Assembly (NCBI GenBank): GCA_947034895.1
Contig: OX344765.1
Location: 31,005,001 to 31,069,000 of the forward strand
DNA length: 64,000 nt
Direction: 5' to 3'
Origin: Rhytidiadelphus loreus
Taxonomy: Eukaryota > Streptophyta > Bryopsida > Hypnales > Hylocomiaceae
The notes beneath the pieces are model-generated. The model saw only the letters and a list, made by a program, of their open reading frames with translations. It did no database searches and was not told the origin of the DNA. This document shows, piece by piece, positions 1 to 13,600 of this stretch (position 1 is the stretch's first letter; every line of letters starts with the position of its first letter). A program made the position numbers and the translations under genes.

Positions 1-3000
1 TAATATACAATACATTATACAAAATACACAATACGCCATACTCAATATTTGGTATTTATGCCACACGACTTAAAGGCCAATTATTGTGTGTAAATAGACA
101 TGAAAAGACACACTATTTATACAAGTGGGGCGGTAGGAAGCATAACAAACCATATGGGATATGTAAATTTTCAAAATTATACAAAGTTGTCAAAGTTGAC
201 ATCTTAGTTGACATCTTAGAAATACCACGTTGGCAAGAGTTTTTTATTTAACTTTGGATAAATTAGAGAAAGTTACTATAGGTTGAGGTAAAAACCTAAC
301 CAAATGTTAAATGTAAGGGAAGGGCAGCCATTTGACAAGTTTTAAGAAAAAAAATTAATTTTTAAAAACTATTATGTTCTCTGATGTTGTACATAACACA
401 ACTATGTTCTCTTTAATGTCTTCTAGAACATCACCGTTGCATAGGACATCAACTTGTTCCAACTTTGACATCCAAATGTTTTTTGAAACATTCAACTAAA
501 TCCTACCTCCTATAGCTGCAATCCCATCTTTGTGCTCGTGTTTTGAAAAACATCCTTGTTTGTTGCTAAAGTCCAAAAAAACGCAGGTTTCTTATAGTAC
601 ATCATAATTGAATACTACTTCCAAAAGAATCTTTCTATATTTAGATCAAATTGGTATCTAGGAGGTAGCTCAAATATAAGAACTTTGCAAAAATGCAATA
701 GTTGATGGACCAACTTCTATTAAAGTGTCTTAGTATATATATTAGGAAAAAAACAACTCAAAAGGGTTGTTTTCCTTTGAAAAGTTCCCCTCAATGAAAC
801 TCACAACCCCTTCGAAGGACTATGGCCACTGTTCATCATCAATAATAAACAATGGCCACCAACTTTTGTTTTTAAAAAATAATATAAAAATAATTTAAAA
901 CTAAAAACTAAAAACTAAAAAACTAAAAAACTAATTAAAAATATTTTAAATTATTTCTAAATTAGTTGAAAAATCATTTTCAAAAAATAAGGAAAAAAGA
1001 GCAATCTAACATGGTTGCACTCATACCCCATCCGATTCCAAAATTTCATAATTTTGTATTTATTTTGATATTAATTTTTTTTTTAATTTTTTAATTTTTT
1101 TTTCAATTGTTGAATTGAACTATCTTGCGCTAACTAGGCCTTTTAGTTCACCGGTTGAATTTTTATTTTTATTTTTATTTTTTCCACCAATGTTACCTGT
1201 TGTCCAAGAATTCACAACCCTTTTGAGGTCTCATTTTTGTCCTAATGCAAAATAATTGAATCAAAGACACACAAACCAATATGACATTCATTAATATACT
1301 ATTATATAGATTTTTAATAGAAAATGATGTCCACCAAACAATCTTCAAAGTCTACACAAACTATTTGATCAAGTAAACCAAATCAAAATGGTATCACTCT
1401 TAGAAAATACAAGATTACATGATGACAATTATACAAGCTATACCACCAAGAACAAAAAGGTGCTAAAACAAGTAATATATTTATAATGATTAGTATCTAA
1501 CCATCACCACTTGTTTCTATTTAAATTGTGTATATCTTTGTGTTAAAATTATAATTTACTCAAAAAAATTCATTGATGCTCTTCCAAAATATTCTAAACA
1601 AAAGCCACATAAAGAGGGGCATGATCACCTACAATGCTTTCTTGTTTTGCAGTTTCAAGGTAGTTGCATGCATAGAACCCTTCAATCCTTTCACCGTGGT
1701 CATTTCATGCTCTAATACAAAGTCTATCAATATGTAGTGTAGTGGTAAGCAACAATTGTGTTTGATGAGACAATTTTAGGGATTTATACTAAAGAAATAC
1801 TAGTGGTAAGCCACTTGGTATTGATGAGTTTAGAAGTAGAACAAATTTCCAACAATTAATGTAATGTTCAAATCATCCCTTTAATTCAAATGTCTATTAC
1901 TTACCAAGAAAGTTCAAATTTGCAAAGTGGAATGCAAGATTTGTTGCTTGCTAGAATCTTGCACAACGAAAATGGAGATCTTGTGGAAGGATGAGTAAAT
2001 TTCAAAGCAAAATCTCATTAGACTATTGTCTACGCCCATGCTTGAAAAGCTATGAGTCTTGTAGATGGGAATTTTCTATAGATGAACTATTGACAAATTC
2101 CTATAGTTTTGAGTTCATTTGCAAGGAGGTATGGATGCTCTAGGATAATTTTGAATGGGTAACAAATTAATCGAAATCCAAGTTTATGCACAATTGAGGG
2201 AGATAGAGAATTTCTAACTTAAACCAATACAATAGATAAATTGGCCTTATTATAATTAATACCAAGGTTAAGAACTTATCAAATTAACTATAGATTCTTT
2301 TGCTTTAGCTTTGCTCCATTCTCCAGCATTCTCACCTACTGCTCTAGTTCATCTTCTATTGATTTTCTTCCATTTGTACAACAAATCCAAATGATTATTT
2401 TACGTCGTCCTATCACTCCTTACAGGATATGCTTTTCACCAACTATTGATTCTCCTTGGCATTGGTTCCCTCCGGCTTTTCTTCAATTGAACCCTTACTT
2501 TTAATTTCTACTATGGCAATTTTTCTCTTAACTTTACACTCAGGCTTTAAATAATCCAATCGATTGCAAAACTTACATTTTCTCTTATTTAATTTAAACA
2601 ACTCTCACTTTACTTTTGTATCACTCATTTTCTAGTTCTATAGATCTTAGTCTATAGACTCACTCTTCATGTATTTCTAATCACACAGTTTCTATAGATA
2701 AACTTCCAGTTCTAATCTCAAACACTCAATAGCATCATACTCATACACAATTGATACAACAATTAAGACCAAATGTAGACATGCATTCACACCCAGTCCG
2801 GGGATGCTAGTATGTGAGCCTAAGAGCGTGAGCCTATGAGCCTGTGAGCCTCCAATTTTTTTCCTTCTATTTAGAAATTATAAATCCATTGGGTACCTAT
2901 GACCGTAGAATTAGATGAAAGGATCTATAGTCCGACTAAACAACAAATGAATATGCTACTAATGATTTTGTACCAAAACATTGAACTGCAGGCCTTTATA

Positions 3001-4019
3001 TAAATTTAAAGGATGAAAATGGTCCACCTATTTTATTTTATTTTATTAACTATGCTTTAAATTTTTTAGAAATATCTTGAATATGAAAAATATAAAATGA
3101 ACATAGTAGATATATATTATACACCAAATAAATGTATTAACCCTTAATATTCTAAATGACCATTTTGCTAATTGATGCCCCTTTTTTTTAACTATCTTTA
3201 TTTAAATTTTATTTATTTATTAAATAAAAAACATTTCTAATAAATAGAAGATATGATTAATTCAATGGTAGTAGTTTAATTGAATTCTAAGTTAAATTTC
3301 ATTTTCTAGAATTTCATAAAGTTCAATGGTGGAGTGTAATTTAAGACATTAGAAATCAATTATCAAATCATGAAAATAAAGTGATTAATGACTGGAGGTA
3401 GTAAGGTGAAAAATTTCAGCATGCAATATATAGATTCTACTATAGGTGAAAGATAATATTAGTGGAAAATAATTATTTTGAAGTATGCGTAAAAACAAAT
3501 AAAATGAAGAGAAGAAATTGTCGAATTCAGCAAGAATTAATTGAGTAAATTGTTGTAAAAAAATAAATTTTTTAATACAAGTCAAAATGTTCAAAGACCA
3601 TGTACAATCAAATAAATTCTTGATGAAAATATAAAAGAAATTTTACAATGATACTTTGTGAGGATGGAAGGAAAAGAGGTGGTTTTATAATGAAATTCAT
3701 TGTTCCTTATGAACCTTCAAAGGATATGAATTGATATTTAACTAATTATGGACAAATCCATAGTCCAGAAATAAATCGGGCGTCAGCCGATAAAGTAGAG
3801 TGCAAAATTTGTGCGATAATTCACGATCGAGAATGGACGCAGTAGGTCATTTCAGAATAAGTATATAATCCAATGAAACACCAACTTACAGAAGTTCCTA
3901 GAAAATGTCCCTAATTCTCTTCTAAGTGTCGGCTGGCGTCCAATATTATACAGCAAGCCAAACTACCAAGATGTCTAAAGGTGTGACTGAACTACCAGGA
4001 CTATGAAACCCACTACACA
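1..4019. other. AT-rich intergenic sequence, no gene seen
   Basis: No reading frame with coding character on either strand; the open frames here are short and lie in A/T-rich sequence. Homopolymer runs and short A/C-rich tandem stretches occur (for example around 895-935, repeats of AAAACTA). The only structured part is a short GAGCC-rich cluster near 2796-2860, listed separately. The composition matches decayed transposon or spacer DNA. Confidence 0.6.
2796..2862. repeat. GAGCCTGTGAGCC short-motif cluster, copy 1
   Basis: A run of GTGAGCCTAAGAGCGTGAGCC-like steps: a 7-8-bp motif GTGAGCC / ATGAGCC / GAGCGTG repeated about six times. Similar clusters, with related flanks, lie at 4413-4466 (same orientation) and 20405-20490 (opposite orientation). 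The flank GATGCTAGTATGTGAGCC resembles the reverse complement of the flank at 20480-20495. Confidence 0.55.
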
Positions 4020-4520
4020 TCATTCTAAAGCATTGAGTGCATCCGGTCCAATGTCTTCAATTTTGAGTATCAGCTGGCAGCCGATATCCGTATGAAGAGA
4101 GGCAATGAATTCGAGAAACGTGTCCTCCAAAGCCTTGAATGTGGAGAAGGCTGTAGGCTTGTACAAGTCATTGTAAATCCCTCGATTCCACTGCATAGTG
4201 ATATCGGTTGGCTGCCGATACGACATATATTACTTTACCAAAAAATTCCCTTCCAATTTGGGTTCCCATACTTGATTGATTGTGCAACTTCATAGTGTAA
4301 TTGTCCCGGTCTTTTTGCGCCATTCACGTATTCCAAGACCGACTCATGCTCGTGCATTGGATAAATGAAGGGAATAATATCCGTCGAAATGTTTGGAATG
4401 ACTCCAGGGTTGCTATTGTGCGAGCCTAGGAGCGGGAGCCTGTGAGCCTGTGAGCCCGCGAGCGTGAAATTTTTTTGATGGAAAAATTTGTTTTGGAATT
4501 TGTATTTGATCAAAAAATCT
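4020..4520 (-). repeat. Degraded fragment related to palindrome-bearing element A
   Basis: This block carries two diverged copies of the palindrome seen throughout elements A and B (about 4066-4088 and 4200-4222) and a GAGCC-rich cluster at 4413-4466. Read on the minus strand, the cluster and the following sequence (CTCGCACAATAGC, then ATTCC) resemble the stretch at 20405-20520 at the edge of element A. Short open frames on the minus strand (4513-4235 and 4226-4020) have coding-like composition but resemble no family I know. I read it as a truncated relative of element A's edge. Confidence 0.4.
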
Positions 4521-4849
4521 GTGACGAACCCATGACCGTGGACTTTGGGACAACTGAAATTCTATGACCGTGGATTTAGAAAACATTTGAGGTCCGCCAA
4601 ATTTAGGATCATTTGTGCACATTTAGAGGCACTTCCATTTTTGTTTGAGAACATGTCTAATATAAACTGGCTTTTAGCGTGTTCAGGGATTTAGCTAGTG
4701 TTGTAGGAATAGGAAGGTAAAGAAATGACCCCAAGATGTACGCACTCCTTTCCGTACTACTATTGATAACTTACCATTGGAGTTCTTTTTTAATTCTTTT
4801 ATATTTTTATTTTTATCGTTCCACTACTTAGTACTTTGCAAAACCATGA

Positions 4850-5035
4850 AAACAGCTGGGAAATAACTATGACAATTAATTGTGACAATTAGTTCCTAGT
4901 TGCACCTTCACGGTGCTTGATGAAGCATATGATGAAAGTTATATGGGAGCTCATGCTTTCACATCCAATCCTTATGGGATATTCGAACAACCATCTTCCT
5001 ACACCCATCCTATACATTGTATATTGCATTAACTG
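4850..5035 (+). repeat. Dispersed repeat, inverted copy at 38.72-38.97 kb
   Basis: About 170 bp from ACAGCTGGGAAATAACTATG through the CATCCTATACATTGTAT region is highly similar to the reverse complement of 38721-38965. Both copies keep an open stretch that would read LDEA(Y/H)DESYMGAHA and FEQPS in the sense direction. It could be a gene fragment captured by a mobile element or simply a repeat; I recognise no protein family. Confidence 0.6.
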
Positions 5036-5300
5036 TACCTCGTTTTCTCCAAGCTTTTTCCAATACTAAATACTTATCGGTGAAGTTTAAGGTTTAGGGT
5101 GTAAGGGTTCATTCTCCACATTTGTCCACTAATTAGTCTGTATCATGGGAGATATTTTTTCATTACATTTTTTTATGTAAGAGAAATATCAAACATCAAA
5201 CACATTGCACCGAACTTGTAGCCATAAAACACACAAATCAAATCAACATAAAAAGAGTATACACATAGTTCAACTCATAAGATGTGTCAATCTCATGAGT

Positions 5301-8300
5301 CTACGTCGCTGTGGACTCTATCATAGAAACCTCACCCGAAGATGACTCTAGAGTCTCTTCTCCCTCAGAAGCTGAAACATCTAAAAAATGAACCACATTT
5401 GCAGCATATTTGGGTAAGCGAGGTTTTGGTTCTCTACAACCATTTCGTTCATACTGTGATGCCATCTTCTCGGCATACACTGGAAGATCGTAAGACTTTT
5501 CCGGACTCAAAATAAGTCTTCGTATCTTCTTCATACGATGTCCGTCCGTCACTCGTTCGTTCCTTCAAATACAAAAATCTCAATGTTAAATCCTTGGAAT
5601 TCTTGAAATGCAAGACATATTGAATCCAAAAACACACAAGTCAGTATTGAATACAAAACTTACTTACTAGGTCTAATGTTGCGTGTAAACACCATTGGCT
5701 CCACGTGCACAGAATCTAAGTCAAGAGCGGCGAAAACTTCTTCTGGAGCTCGTGTCACCCCTTCCATTCGAGTGGCTTTCTTCATCGGCAAGAGAATCCC
5801 ATTGAAGATATTTTCATCCTTCTCCAAAGCCACAATATGCCGCCCTGTGCCACGACATGCAGTAATCGATGCTCCTGCAACAGAATTATGTGAAGATTAA
5901 AACTTCAATATGTGAAGGCAACATGCGAGGTACATAGTAAGGTTGTTCACAAATAAACATTTATTAATAACATCAAAACTATCATTTGAAAGCATGAACT
6001 AACCTGTAGCTGCGGTGCAATCGAGAACTACATCCTCTTCGTCGGTGCATCCTTCAATGAAGAATTGTAGAAACCTTGCATCCTTCTTTCGTGGTCCGCG
6101 CCAAGGCATTTTGGATTCCTTCTCGACCAACATTGTCTCCTCTGTGATATAATTGATGACCATGTCTTTCTTCTGAAGATTCCACTTTGCTTTCGTCATG
6201 GCCCTAGTCTGCCTGAACTTGAAATCTGATGGCCCTTTCTCACCTAGGTCCTTCACGAGAAGGGTAACTCCGAACTTCACAGTCTGCAAAATGAAAACAA
6301 AATGTTAAGTACAAAAATGAATGTTCCCAAAACAATTGACATTCAAATTGCAAAGTTAAACAAACTTACCGTTTGTCCAGGGTTAATACCCGATGCTAGG
6401 TCCAACTGGTTGAATGCCAACCACTCCTTCTTCATCACCAATTTCTTGAATACATTCCTTAATCCTGCAAACATACGGCGCGACTGAAGGCTGTATGAGT
6501 GAAATACAAGAATACAGCCATTGTCTTGTAAGTTTTCCTCGGCAAAGTGAAATGCATTTTGCATTCCCGCACAGGTTGGGTCCGAGTTCCATGACGGAAC
6601 GCGCTTTTCAGAGATGAGTGGCACAGGGAGGTTCTCTTGGCAGTGAAAAATAATGAGATCCACCAAAGGCTCCCGGCTGACCCTACCGTCGAACGAGCGA
6701 ACTTTTCTTGCATTCATCTACAATCAAGTGATTGTTCATGTTATTAAAAAACTCACACTATAACAACTTGCTTCCAAATAAAAATTGAAGTTATAAATTG
6801 AACTTGAAGTTTAGGCATACCTTTTGAATGAAGTCCATGACTTCAATATAGGAATTTGGTGCTGAACTCCCCAAATTGTCCATGATGTCAACAATTGACA
6901 CGTTCAAAATCAACTCCTTCGATTTCACATCGTCATCATCTAGTACCACGACTTGTGTACCTTGCGTGACCATCTCCTCCGTCCACTCTGCAAGAACGGC
7001 CTTCCTCTTGATCCCGCTCTGAGTTCCTTCCACCAGCTGCGAGCTCTGATCGACCGCCGATGATGCTGGAATGCCAGTATCGCCATCTTCGTTTTTCTTC
7101 CCCTTGGCCTTTGCTTTCTCCTCCTTCTCTAGTTGCTTCTCCTTCTCCTTCTCCTCCAACTTCGCCAAGCGCTCCGTCTCCTTCTTCTGCTTGTTCTCCA
7201 AAGCGATTTGGAGACGTGCTGCTTTCTTTTTGTCAGCTAGGTCCCTCTTGGCAATTGCCTTCTTTCTTTGATCTTCGGTGAGGCCTGCAAACTCGTCCAC
7301 ATCTAGATCAACTGCTCCGATGCCCTCCAAGGAATTTCGGAGTTCTACCTCCGACGGATGTGTGTATGAAATTGGGCAGTCAATGTACCATCCACCGCCA
7401 TTGAGATGAGCGGTGGTGAACGTTCGAAGTTGATTCGGCGTGTACATGCAACTGGCAGAAGTGTGATCTAGAAAGACCGAAAGGAATGGAGGAAGGTCAG
7501 CCCTCTGAATTGCACCTTTTCCTTCAAGCTCAAACTTGAAATATCTGCACCGTCGGTTACCAAAAACATTAAAGAAGAACTAAGAAAATCAAGTAAGTCA
7601 AAACAAAATGTCAAACCCATGTACTTCAATCACAAATCAAGAATTTTAACCGATCACGAAATTTGAGGTTAGAAACATTCATTCTATAGCTTTTAGGGGA
7701 CAAAATGGGGGTCCTTGCACAACCTCTCAAACATGCCTCGGATTCGAGGGAAGCTTTGTGGACTGTCCACGGACCACCTACACTGCTTCCTTCCTTTACT
7801 ACTAACCGGTTTTCTTCTTTGAGATTGTCATTCGTAGCCATTCAAAAAGGACATGTGGAATTCATTGTTTCATTTTTAAACCAGTATTAGCATTTTGTGT
7901 TTGCTATGCTACGCATAGCACATACTATATAGTATATATATTTGTTAAAAATTGTATATTTGAAAAAAAAAAAAAGTAGTAATATCAATAAGTCTTCAAA
8001 TGAAAATATTTTGGTGGATTTTATACTTATATTGTAAACCCTATATACATTGAAATGTACAATATTGATTTTAATGAATGAAGTATATGCAACACGAAAT
8101 CTTCAAACAAATATTCATACATTGAAATGTAGAACAATCTCTATGATTATTAGCAATAATGATAAAAGTTTTATTAAATTGAATTTTCTGATTTTAAGCT
8201 TATGAAATCAAAAGAGTTTAATTTAAGGCCAACCAAAATTTAAAACTACACTTCTACAATCTTACTTTGTTTGACCATCATGACATCATTAAACGTTTAT

Positions 8301-10399
8301 AATATTAATTTTTTACACAATTCATCTTATAGTGGGTGAACTTTGTAATATTGCAATATGGAAAAATGAGATACACTAAAGGGTTTTGCAGTGTTTTCAA
8401 GTTGAACAATATCTTAGGGTATTAATGACGTACCGGAAAAGAACCCTCTTCACAGCCTGCTGTGAGCCTTCATACGTGTTGAAGTTGTTGCTTTTCTTGA
8501 AGTAATTTGCTCCTCTTAGATGTGCAAGGAACCCTTGATCCCATATTTTCCTCCTCCACCCTTCCAAGTATTCCGTTAATGTCTCTGGTTGTAGCGGAAT
8601 GTTCATTTTGATGATGATGTTGTCCTGTTTGACAACTTCCTCAAAGTATTGCACAACTCCATCTTCGATCTGTGAAAAAGAAAGACATATTGTCAATTTT
8701 GGCACAAGTAGTGCAATGCAAGAACTTTAAAATTTTATATGTAATTGAATACCAATTTTGATGGCTATCAAAATGAAAAAAAGGACAAAGATATGCACTT
8801 ACCCCAGCGTACCAAACACAACGGTTCAAGAAAGGACCGAGCAATGTCTCCGATACTGGCCTAGGTGGAAAGCGTCTGGCATCACGAGATGGTGTAGAGG
8901 AGTTCCACCACTTGAGGAACTTGATCTTATGATCTGCTGTGGTATTGCAAGTGGCCACCATTTGAAGTTTTTCCAGAGTCATCTCTGGGACCTCATTGGA
9001 GCTCCAATGCTTCTCAATCTTTACAAAAATAACAACGATGTCAATTAATTTTCAAGTCAGAACAATATCAATGGCAATCATTCATGACGAAGGTAATAAT
9101 TTCACCTCTTCTAGAAAGCCTGGCTTGTTTGCCGGATGGGCCACGGCAACCAACTTTGACATTTTCACATTGAGTTTGTTGGTCTTTTCATTTGCTCCAC
9201 ATCTCATTGCATGCGCAAGTTCCTCTGCAATTTTGTCATCCTCCGTTGTCGTCTCATTGTACCTCCGAACTGCTGCATCAGCGGCATGGGCAATCTCTTG
9301 CTGCAAAAGTAGTATAGAAATTATATTTTTAAATATTGGTAAAACAAGTACAAAACTAATGAAATTTTTTGAAATGGGAAATGCAATTGCCTAGATCCTC
9401 ACCCAGAAGACAAACGAAGTGAAAACTTGCAATGGCATAGAATACCAAGTCTTCTTAGTTTTGTATGCTCCACACAATCGGAGCTCCGAGGGCCTCAACA
9501 TCTCCTTGAATCGCTCTATAGGGAGGCGGCCATATTTCTGAACCCTGTACAATGTGTGCACCAAATTGGTCTTCACATGCGAGTCTTCATTGGACCTGGA
9601 GAATATAGAAACAATTTCAAGTTAATTTTTGACACGAACTTGGCAATATTTATAAATCCGTGAAAACAAATTGAAAGTGATGGTTTTTATGAGTAGAGAA
9701 ATATACTTACTTGTTTATATCATGCATGACATGCATGACAAGCTCCGTCTTGCCCTTTGTATCAAGTACAATTGAGTCAACCGCATAATGCCACTCCTTC
9801 TCTTTGGAGTGTCTCTTGTTGATGAAGTTCATCCACGAGATGAGTCGGTGATTACCATCACAAACGTAGAACTTGAGGTTCTTCAAAAACTTTAGGTCCG
9901 ATACAGAGTCAACACTAGCATTGAAGGAGTCATTTACTTCCTTCCATAGCGGATTCCACTTGGCCATCTCCTCTTCAGTGAATTGTGAGCTCTCTCCAGC
10001 CTCATCCGTAGTGGTGACATAGAAAACTGCTGCTCCGTCTCTATAACCCTTACTAAATTCATGTTCTAAAAAATCAAGATCACATGAGAGTGTAGGCCTC
10101 ACCATGGGCATAGGCACCATTTGGCAAAGCGGAATCTGGAGCCGGAAAAGGTGATCTGGCTTCATCCTCAGTGACGCAATAGTGTTCACCGAGTCCACCT
10201 TGTGATATTGCCAGAGATCGTCTTCTAGGAAGTCCTTGTCGTCTGCCTCCAACACATCATCGGCCTCGTCTTCTTCCATGATGTCTTCTTCCCCTTCCCC
10301 ATCCCCTTCCCCTGCAATGGGCGGCTGATTTGACTCTTCCGTATTTGGAGTTTCTTGAATGGTCTCTTCAAGCCAAAGATTTATGGGAGTGCCACCCAT
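5301..10399 (-). CDS. ParB-like / DNA-methyltransferase-like fusion protein, ten exons
   Basis: Ten coding exons with clean GT-AG junctions and matching phases (approximate ends 10399-9711, 9595-9403, 9300-9106, 9018-8803, 8669-8434, 7544-6821, 6717-6370, 6283-6004, 5874-5664, 5562-5301) give a 1,117-residue protein without internal stops. Exon 1 follows a TTGCAG acceptor directly before ATG, so a 5' leader intron is likely. Residues ~80-230 resemble a ParB/sulfiredoxin-type domain, ending in VCDGNHRLISW (ParB-type DGHHR box). A Lys/Glu-rich coiled coil follows in exon 6. Exons 7-9 look like a permuted amino-methyltransferase: DLIIF at the motif IV position, then NGCILVFHS, then motif I as VVLDCTAATGGAS and GRHIVALEKDENIF. 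The usual (D/N)PPY is replaced by FHCQENLP, so activity is uncertain. ParB-methylase fusions are known in bacteria and phages; a plant version is unusual. A decayed relative lies at 22200-25984. The domain call is inferred from motifs only. Confidence 0.68.
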
Positions 10400-10613
10400 C
10401 TGCAAGTTGAAATTGTAAAATTAACCAATGTGCACTGACTTGCATCCTCAGATCCAAACTAATACATAAATAAAAATATAATGGTGAACCATATATGAAT
10501 GAACAAAAGAAGAGTCAAACACTCAAAGGCAAAGGTTCAAGTACAAAATAGATATCTTCAATACAAAATGCTCTCAAGCAATATGTCCTCAAAACAACAC
10601 TTGTATAATGAAA

Positions 10614-13600
10614 TTAGTCAATATCTACATCTTCCTCTGAGTTTGAGCTCAAGTGAATGAAGATGGGTTCTCCTAATCCTTGAGGTGCGCTACGTGCACA
10701 ATCACAAGTCTCCTCCATCAATGGACCGTCAATGGTAAAAGACATCTAAGTGTCTAAGGTATACTCTGTGTCTGAACTCTCGGGAGACAAGAACATGACC
10801 GAATGGTCTCTAGCTCCACTAAGGGTTAACTGAAGATGTCTACGCTTTAATGTTGGCGTAAAGGAACGTTCACAATTTGTTGCACGTGTATCACTGACCC
10901 GACTCTGCACAGAGCTCTCAAATGCATCAACGGCACGATCAGCAGCATCCATCACATCATCAAAACTTACAATTACATCTTCGTCAACTTCTTCCTCTTG
11001 AGCTCCCTTCTCTTCTTCAAAATCTTTAGACACCTCCATATTTGCATCCAGTGGTGTTAGAGGCTGAGATGGGCCTGCCTCAAGAGTGACTGGGACGGGA
11101 GGAGGCCTAGGCGTTGGTGAAGATGCATCTTGACCTCGTCTTGCCCTCTGTATAAATGAAACATTGACAAAGTATAAAATCATTGAGTACGTATATACTT
11201 TTTGATATTCCTATAGCTAATGCAAATCCTAAGAGCATTGGTAGCTCCTCTAAGCACCCCTGAAATTTGCAAAAGAAAAATGTTTTAAAAAAAAAAGGAA
11301 GCCACTCCCAACCTGGCCTCGTGTGCATGGGAAGCCAGTTTCACAGGGGTGGACTGGTTCCCCCGTAAGGGAATTCCCCGTGCGACACAGCCTCCCGAGC
11401 TTACGCTGAAGGCACCTTGGAGCGTCACGTGGTTGCCAGCCCCGCTAGAGGGGTCGGCTGATTTGAGCAAGCTCGAATCCGCGGAGGTCCCCCACCCAGC
11501 GGCGAGTGCACCCTCGGATCCAAGAGGGGATCACCAGCTTCGCCGGGGACCCCAAAAAATTTAAGAAAAAAAAGGAAGCCACTCCCAACCTGGCCTCGTG
11601 TGCATGGGAAGCCAATTTCACAGGGGTGGACTGGTTCCCCCGTAAGGGAATTCCCCGTGCGACACAGCCTCCCGAGCTTACGCTGAAGGCACCTTGGAGC
11701 GTCACGTGGCTGCCAGCCCCGCCAGAGGGGTCGGCTGATTTGAGCAAGCTCGAATCCGCGGAGGTCCCCACCCAGCGGCGAGTGCACCCTCGGATCCGAG
11801 AGGGGATCACCAGCTTCGCCGGGGACCCCAAAAAATTTAAAAATAAAAAGGAAGCCACTCCCAACCTGGCCTCGTGTGCATGGGAAGCCAGATTCATAGG
11901 GGTGGACTAAAAATATAGACGATGAGGTTGTTTAGGATGTAGAGAATACCTGTGGGATCGGAAGAGCTCCTGTTGGCGGCGCAGTGGGATCTTGCGAGCC
12001 TCCCCGGACGTGCCTTCTCGTATTCCGGGTCATCGTTCTCTGCGCAGAGGGAAGATGAATGTGTAAGTGAGTGGTGCCGTGTGTGAATCTCGCGGGGTGT
12101 GTGGTAGCAGGTTCGAAAATGTACTGGAAGCAGTGGTCGTAGTGGACACCAGAATTTCAGGTGCGAGGCAACACGATATCCAAGCTGGGATCTTTCCGTT
12201 TCGCTCCTAGGTAACAGTGAATTCGTCCTACATTCCTTATTCTGAAACTCGGCGGGTAGTCTTTTCCGATTAGAGGGATGATCCTGGATACGTGCCGCGG
12301 GGGCAGAGTGGCCTGCATGACCGAATCTACAGGAGCTGCTATGGAAGGTTCCTTCATGCTCTGAAGGCGCCATGAGAGAGAAGGCACTTGGTGCACTGGT
12401 TATGTAGCTTTCTAATTTGGTACTGAAGAAATCTGACGTGGAAGTGGCGCATTCAATTCAGGAAGCAAAGCATTTAGTTCAAGGCAGCAATGCATGCAAT
12501 TCGAGGCAGGAACATATTAAGCTCAAGGCAGAAAAGCATTCACTAATGAGGCATCAGCTTGTTTTTTTATGACGCGAATGCCTCCGTTCGGCTAGGCCCA
12601 TTCGCGCTGGTGACGTTCATGCTGTAGTTTGCACAGTTGATCCCCACCCGGTCAAGAACATGTTGATAGAATGATTTAAATTAAAAAATTCTTTCTCACA
12701 GTGCATGATCTGCATGCCCTAGAACTCTTGCGGGCTAGCCTGGTGTGCAGGTTGAATAAGTTTTATTTTCCTGATATGATCTACAAGCCCATGAACTCAT
12801 GCGGGCTAGCCATGTGTATAGGTTTAGTTATTTACATTTTCTTCACGTGTAGTTGATTCTGATATTATTGCCCTTTGCATAGGTGACATGGGCAAATCTA
12901 ATCCAATGGTGAGTGCCGTATTCAGGAATTGGCCATTTTATATCTTGAACTCATTATTGAGGAGATTAAACTTCGTGAAATGTTTTAGGCTTAATCATCC
13001 TTCAAAGTCAAGTGGATTTGGCAGGTTCACCAAATTGTTTAATATTTTCTGATGCTTCTTGACATTAGTTATGAATCTTAAAAGTTCAAGTGAAATGGGA
13101 ACTAAAATTTCCCACCGCTTGAAACATATAGAAGAAAGATTTTGAATTCCAAGAAAGTTGAATTCTGGAGACCACAAAATTAGATTGGTTTTTCATTTAT
13201 TTTGAAGGAATTTTACTAGAAACAAAAATAAGGTCTAACTAAGTATTCTATAGGTTACAAGGTTTCCAGTTTCAGTCCTCTTTCAACCCACACAATGTTT
13301 TATTGAAAGTTGTCAATGACAAAGAGTAAGCTTATCACATTTGAAGAAGCCATGTACTCAACTGCCACGGTATGCCCTATGCTTAAGCATGGAATGGCTT
13401 GTTTTATTCTTCTATGTCAATAATGCACCATAAATTTAAACTATTTGAAAACACCGATCAATGTTCTATGGACCTCTATATATTTGATGCTCAAGATCTA
13501 TAGACATTTAGTCTAGATGATTTGAAGTCCAGACTAAACTAGTAAAAGAGTTCCTCAAACATCTCTCTGACTCTATTCACAAGTGAATGCAATCCTTATA

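Noticed and set aside
11425..11910. Several 120-150-codon frames on both strands
   Set aside because: They fall in the SINE-like dimer and repeat themselves in the second unit; no coding signal.
12157..12396. 79-codon minus-strand frame starting MHQVPS
   Set aside because: Lies in the large intron without splice support or family motif.
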